A stretch of 64,000 nt of DNA from Phytohabitans sp036906915 (GTDB taxonomy: Bacteria; Actinomycetota; Actinomycetes; Mycobacteriales; Micromonosporaceae), in contig NZ_JBAKHX010000025.1 of NCBI RefSeq assembly GCF_036906915.1, forward strand, positions 31,537-95,536, given 5' to 3'. This document shows, one piece after another, positions 61,589 to 64,000 of this stretch. Within the stretch, counting starts at the first letter, position 1, and each line of letters begins with the position of its first letter. The notes beneath the pieces are model-generated. The model was given only the letters and a program-made list of their open reading frames with translations. It did not search any database and was not told the origin of the DNA. The translations under genes were made by a program, and so were the position numbers.

Positions 61589-61664
61589 ATCAAGGGCAAA
61601 CGCACGTGGTTGGATCTCAGATCCACGTGCGTTTGCCCTTGATCCATGCAGATGCCCTTGATCG
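61589..61664. repeat. 57-bp palindromic repeat, copy 3 (with half-site)
   Basis: The palindrome is 61589-61645: perfect 22-bp arms with a 13-nt loop different from copies 1 and 2. The extra half-site (CCCTTGATC, ending 61664) lies on the right, again offset by exactly 19 bp. Just downstream of htpX. Confidence 0.88.
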
Positions 61665-61763
61665 GTGCTGGGTGTGACGTCCGGCACCACGTCCTTCGTG
61701 CCGTCCCGGATCTCTGGTTAGGGTCGAAGCACTAGTCCGGTCATTACACGGGGAGGTTGGGCC

Positions 61764-63023
61764 GTGGCGGCGCTGCGCCGATACCTGGCGGTATGGCGGA
61801 TTCCCGGCGCGCCGGTCCTGCTCATCGTGGGGATCATCGCCCGACTCGGCATCGGCATGACCCCACTCGCCCTCCTGCTCCTCGTCGAGGACGTCACCGG
61901 CCGCTACACGCCCGCCGCGATCGCGGGCGGCATCTACGCCATCGCCGGCGCCGCCCTCAGCCCGATCGCCGGACGCCTCGCCGACCGGATCGGCCCGTCC
62001 CGGGTGCTTCTCGCCACCGGTATCGCGCACCCGCTTGCCCTGCTCGTGCTCCTGGCCGCCACCGCCGCGGAGGCACTGCCCCTGGCTTTCGCCGGCTCGG
62101 CGCTGGCCGGTGCGACGTACCCGCCGCTCACCGCCGCGATCCGTGGCGCCTGGAACAGCCTGACCGACCCCCGCGGCGGCCGTCATCACCTCCGCAGCGC
62201 CGCCATGGCCGTCGAAACCTCGCTGTTCGAGCTCGTGTTCGTGTTCGGCGCGCTGCTGGTTGCCGGGTTCGTACTGGTAGCCAGCCCCGCCGCCGCGATC
62301 ATCGGCGTCGCCACCGTCACGCTGGCCGGCACCGTCACCGTCGCTCGTGGCCGTGCGATGCGCGGCTGGAGCCGCCACCCCGACGAGGTCAAGACGCGAG
62401 GGCTCGGCCCGCTGCGGGTGGCCGGCTTTCCCGGCTTGCTCGTCTGCGCGGCAGGCCTGGGCACCGCGTTCGGCGCCGCTGCCGTGACCGTCCCCGCCTA
62501 CGCGGCCGCGCACAGCAGCGGCGACAGCCTCGGCGGCGTCCTGCTCGCCGTATGGGCGATGGGTAGTGCGGTGGGCGGGATCTGGTTCGGCGCCCTGCGC
62601 CCCGCCCGCAACCAGGTACGGCAGTTCGCGCTGTTGCTCGGTGCGCTGGCGGCCACGTTCGCGGTGTTTCCGCTCATGCCCAGCCCGATCGCGCTCGGCC
62701 TGGCGCTCGCCGTGGGCGGCGCCACGATCGCCCCCGCCCTCACCGTCGAAAACAACATGGTGGGCCGGATCGCACCGGCCAGCATGCTGAACGAGGCGTA
62801 CACCTGGATGGTGACCGTGGCCGTGGCGTTCAGCGCGGTCGGCGGCTCCGTCGCGGGCGTGATCGTCGACCAGCCCGGCGGCGTGCCGTGGGCGTTCCTC
62901 TTCGCGGGCGCCGCGGTGGGCGCAGCCGCCATCGTGACGGCCATGCCATCCGGCGCCATCGCGCGCGCGGACGCCCTCGCCACCGCGCGCCTCGACCAGG
63001 CGCTGGCTACCGGTAGTTCGTGA
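61764..63023 (+). CDS. MFS transporter
   Basis: 419 residues, about 12 membrane helices. Major-facilitator pattern with a cytoplasmic loop GRLADRIGPSRVLL between helices 2 and 3. The sequence type resembles the small actinobacterial MFS group of unknown substrate. GGGGAGG precedes the GTG start. The C-terminus overlaps the convergent yajQ gene by 17 bp. Confidence 0.87.
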   Translation: MAALRRYLAVWRIPGAPVLLIVGIIARLGIGMTPLALLLLVEDVTGRYTPAAIAGGIYAIAGAALSPIAGRLADRIGPSRVLLATGIAHPLALLVLLAATAAEALPLAFAGSALAGATYPPLTAAIRGAWNSLTDPRGGRHHLRSAAMAVETSLFELVFVFGALLVAGFVLVASPAAAIIGVATVTLAGTVTVARGRAMRGWSRHPDEVKTRGLGPLRVAGFPGLLVCAAGLGTAFGAAAVTVPAYAAAHSSGDSLGGVLLAVWAMGSAVGGIWFGALRPARNQVRQFALLLGALAATFAVFPLMPSPIALGLALAVGGATIAPALTVENNMVGRIAPASMLNEAYTWMVTVAVAFSAVGGSVAGVIVDQPGGVPWAFLFAGAAVGAAAIVTAMPSGAIARADALATARLDQALATGSS

Positions 63024-63501
63024 ACTGGAGCGCGACCCCGAAGTCTTCCTGCTTCAGCAGCGAGATGACCGCCTGCAGGTCGTCCTTCTTCTTGCCGGTC
63101 ACCCGCAGCTGGTCGCCCTGGATCTGCGCCTGAACGCCCTTTGGCCCCTCGTCGCGGATCTTCTTGGTGATCGCCTTGGCCTTCTCCTGGTTGATGCCCT
63201 GGATGACCGTGCAGTCGATCTTGTAGGTCTTGCCGGAGCTGCGCGGCTCGCCCGACTCCAGTGACTTGAGCGAGATGTTTCGCTTGACCAGCTTCTCCTT
63301 GAAGACTTCCAGAGCCGCCTTGACCCGTTCTTCGGTCTCCGCCTGGAGGCTCACCCCCTCTTCGCCGGACCAGGAGATCTGGGCACCCGTGCCGCGGAAG
63401 TCGAAGCGAGTGGAGAGCTCCTTCTCCGTCTGGTGGAGCGCGTTGTCGATCTCCTGCCGGTCGACCTTGCTGACGATGTCGAACGACGGGTTCGCTGCCA
63501 T
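63007..63501 (-). CDS. YajQ family nucleotide-binding protein
   Basis: 164 residues from ATG 63501, chosen because AGGAG lies 7 nt upstream. Full-length DUF520/YajQ: ANPSFDIVSKVDRQEIDNAL at the start, TRFDFRGTGAQI, and VTGKKKDDLQAVI with LQFTNYR at the end. Family members bind nucleic acids, and some bind cyclic-di-GMP. The cellular role here is unknown. Confidence 0.95.
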   Translation of the reverse strand: MAANPSFDIVSKVDRQEIDNALHQTEKELSTRFDFRGTGAQISWSGEEGVSLQAETEERVKAALEVFKEKLVKRNISLKSLESGEPRSSGKTYKIDCTVIQGINQEKAKAITKKIRDEGPKGVQAQIQGDQLRVTGKKKDDLQAVISLLKQEDFGVALQFTNYR

Positions 63502-63624
63502 GATCATGCTCCTGCTACGTGGCGTCCGTGGTCTGTGATGTCCGACCGTACCCGTTTGCAGGGCACCCCGGTGCACCCGCTATCCTTGCTTCCGCTGCCG
63601 CGAACGGAGCGGCGGCGCGCCCTA

Positions 63625-63705
63625 GGCGGGTTGCCCGAGCGGCCAATGGGAGCGGACTGTAAATCCGTCGCGAAAGCTACGAAGGTTCGAATCCTTCACC
63701 CGCCA
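63625..63705 (+). tRNA. tRNA-Tyr (anticodon GTA)
   Basis: Acceptor GGCGGGT (63625-63631) pairs with ACCCGCC (63698-63704). Anticodon GTA is at 63659-63661 in loop CTGTAAA. The variable arm is long, and the T-loop TTCGAAT is canonical. CCA is not encoded. A class II tRNA of the expected 81-nt length. Confidence 0.93.
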
Positions 63706-63715
63706 CAGGCTCTCC

Positions 63716-63756
63716 GATCGGCCCCTGACCAGCGTCATCGCGGTCAGGGGCCGATC
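63716..63756 (+). terminator. Hairpin terminator after tRNA-Tyr
   Basis: GATCGGCCCCTGACC (63716-63730) pairs perfectly with 63742-63756 around an 11-nt loop, followed by TTCTT. It ends the tRNA transcript. Confidence 0.85.
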
Positions 63757-64000
63757 TTCTTGTGTCCTACTAGGACCAGCTCGGCCTGGCCCGTCCATTG
63801 GTTCCGTGTCGCGCGCGGTGTAGACGGCTCGAGCCTGGTCGTTCCGTCCACCGCGTGGGGAACGTACGCCGCCCGCTTGCGGTGAGCGTCGATCAAGGGC
63901 ATTCGCACGTGGAAGTGAGGTCAAAGCACATGCATCTGCCCTTGATCTGTGAAGGCTTGTGTCAAGTGGTGATGGCGTTGGTTTGGATGAAGCGGTAGAG
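63757..64000. other. Right-end spacer, no gene recognised
   Basis: About 240 bases with no convincing coding sequence; contains a diverged copy of the palindromic repeat. Confidence 0.45.
63891..63947. repeat. 57-bp palindromic repeat, copy 4 (diverged)
   Basis: Same total length as the other copies. The outer arm ends GATCAAGGGCA/TGCCCTTGATC are intact, while the inner arms carry several mismatches. No half-site 19 bp away on either side. Confidence 0.75.

Overview
This 64 kb window comes from the chromosome of a very GC-rich actinobacterium, most likely a member of the Micromonosporaceae. The grounds are the strong G/C bias at third codon positions, frequent GTG starts, TANNNT promoters placed 6-8 nt ahead of start codons, and actinobacterial families such as DUF3107, DUF3152 and a MarR-GNAT fusion. 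The family placement is inference; no 16S gene is present.

Left end (1-3.05 kb): an accessory segment with visibly lower GC. A truncated NACHT NTPase leaves the window on the minus strand. It is followed by a block of large imperfect palindromes, a DUF433/DUF5615 toxin-antitoxin-like pair, and a 3' half of tRNA-Arg(CCU) with no 5' half. A tRNA 3' half beside such genes is the usual mark of an integrative element, so 1-3040 is probably one end of a genomic island.

3.5-17.7 kb: a small secreted peptide; a NarL-type two-component pair; an Smr protein; a GH9 endoglucanase under a CebR-type box; a membrane M28 peptidase; a response-regulator PP2C phosphatase / CHASE3 kinase / receiver / IMPase operon; two SDR dehydrogenases next to a deleted XRE regulator; and a secreted coiled-coil protein with a LAS-type peptidase signature.

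17.7-31.7 kb: a membrane spermidine-synthase-like protein, a Ser/Thr kinase with an extracellular CBM2-like domain, a GDPD remnant, a RecQ-phosphoribosyltransferase fusion, an NlpC/P60 hydrolase, a secreted protein built of three 88-residue repeats, and a DEAD-box helicase.

31-43.7 kb: a block that resembles the conserved actinobacterial neighbourhood around moeB/moeZ (ferritin-like protein, DUF3107, TetR, alpha/beta hydrolase, two DUF3152 metalloproteases, MoeZ), then proBA, an alkyltransferase-like protein and a gamma-glutamyltransferase.

43.9-60.6 kb: a partial complex I. nuoB stands alone. nuoC-H-I-J-K-L-M-N lie 8 kb further on with translationally coupled junctions and a SnoaL-like gene inserted. 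No nuoA, D, E, F or G is present. Between nuoB and nuoC lie DUF2252, a TetR/quinone-reductase pair, a glucose-dehydrogenase-like gene with an ECF sigma/anti-sigma pair, MarR-GNAT and a PfkB kinase. Right end: htpX, an MFS transporter, yajQ and tRNA-Tyr.

Two dispersed repeat families deserve attention. Four copies of an exactly 57-bp palindrome (three with an extra half-site 19 bp out) sit between genes. Two copies of a ~240-bp element sit exactly at CATGA sequences in the pfkB-nuoC and nuoM-nuoN junctions, so that both the upstream stop codon and the downstream start codon are kept.
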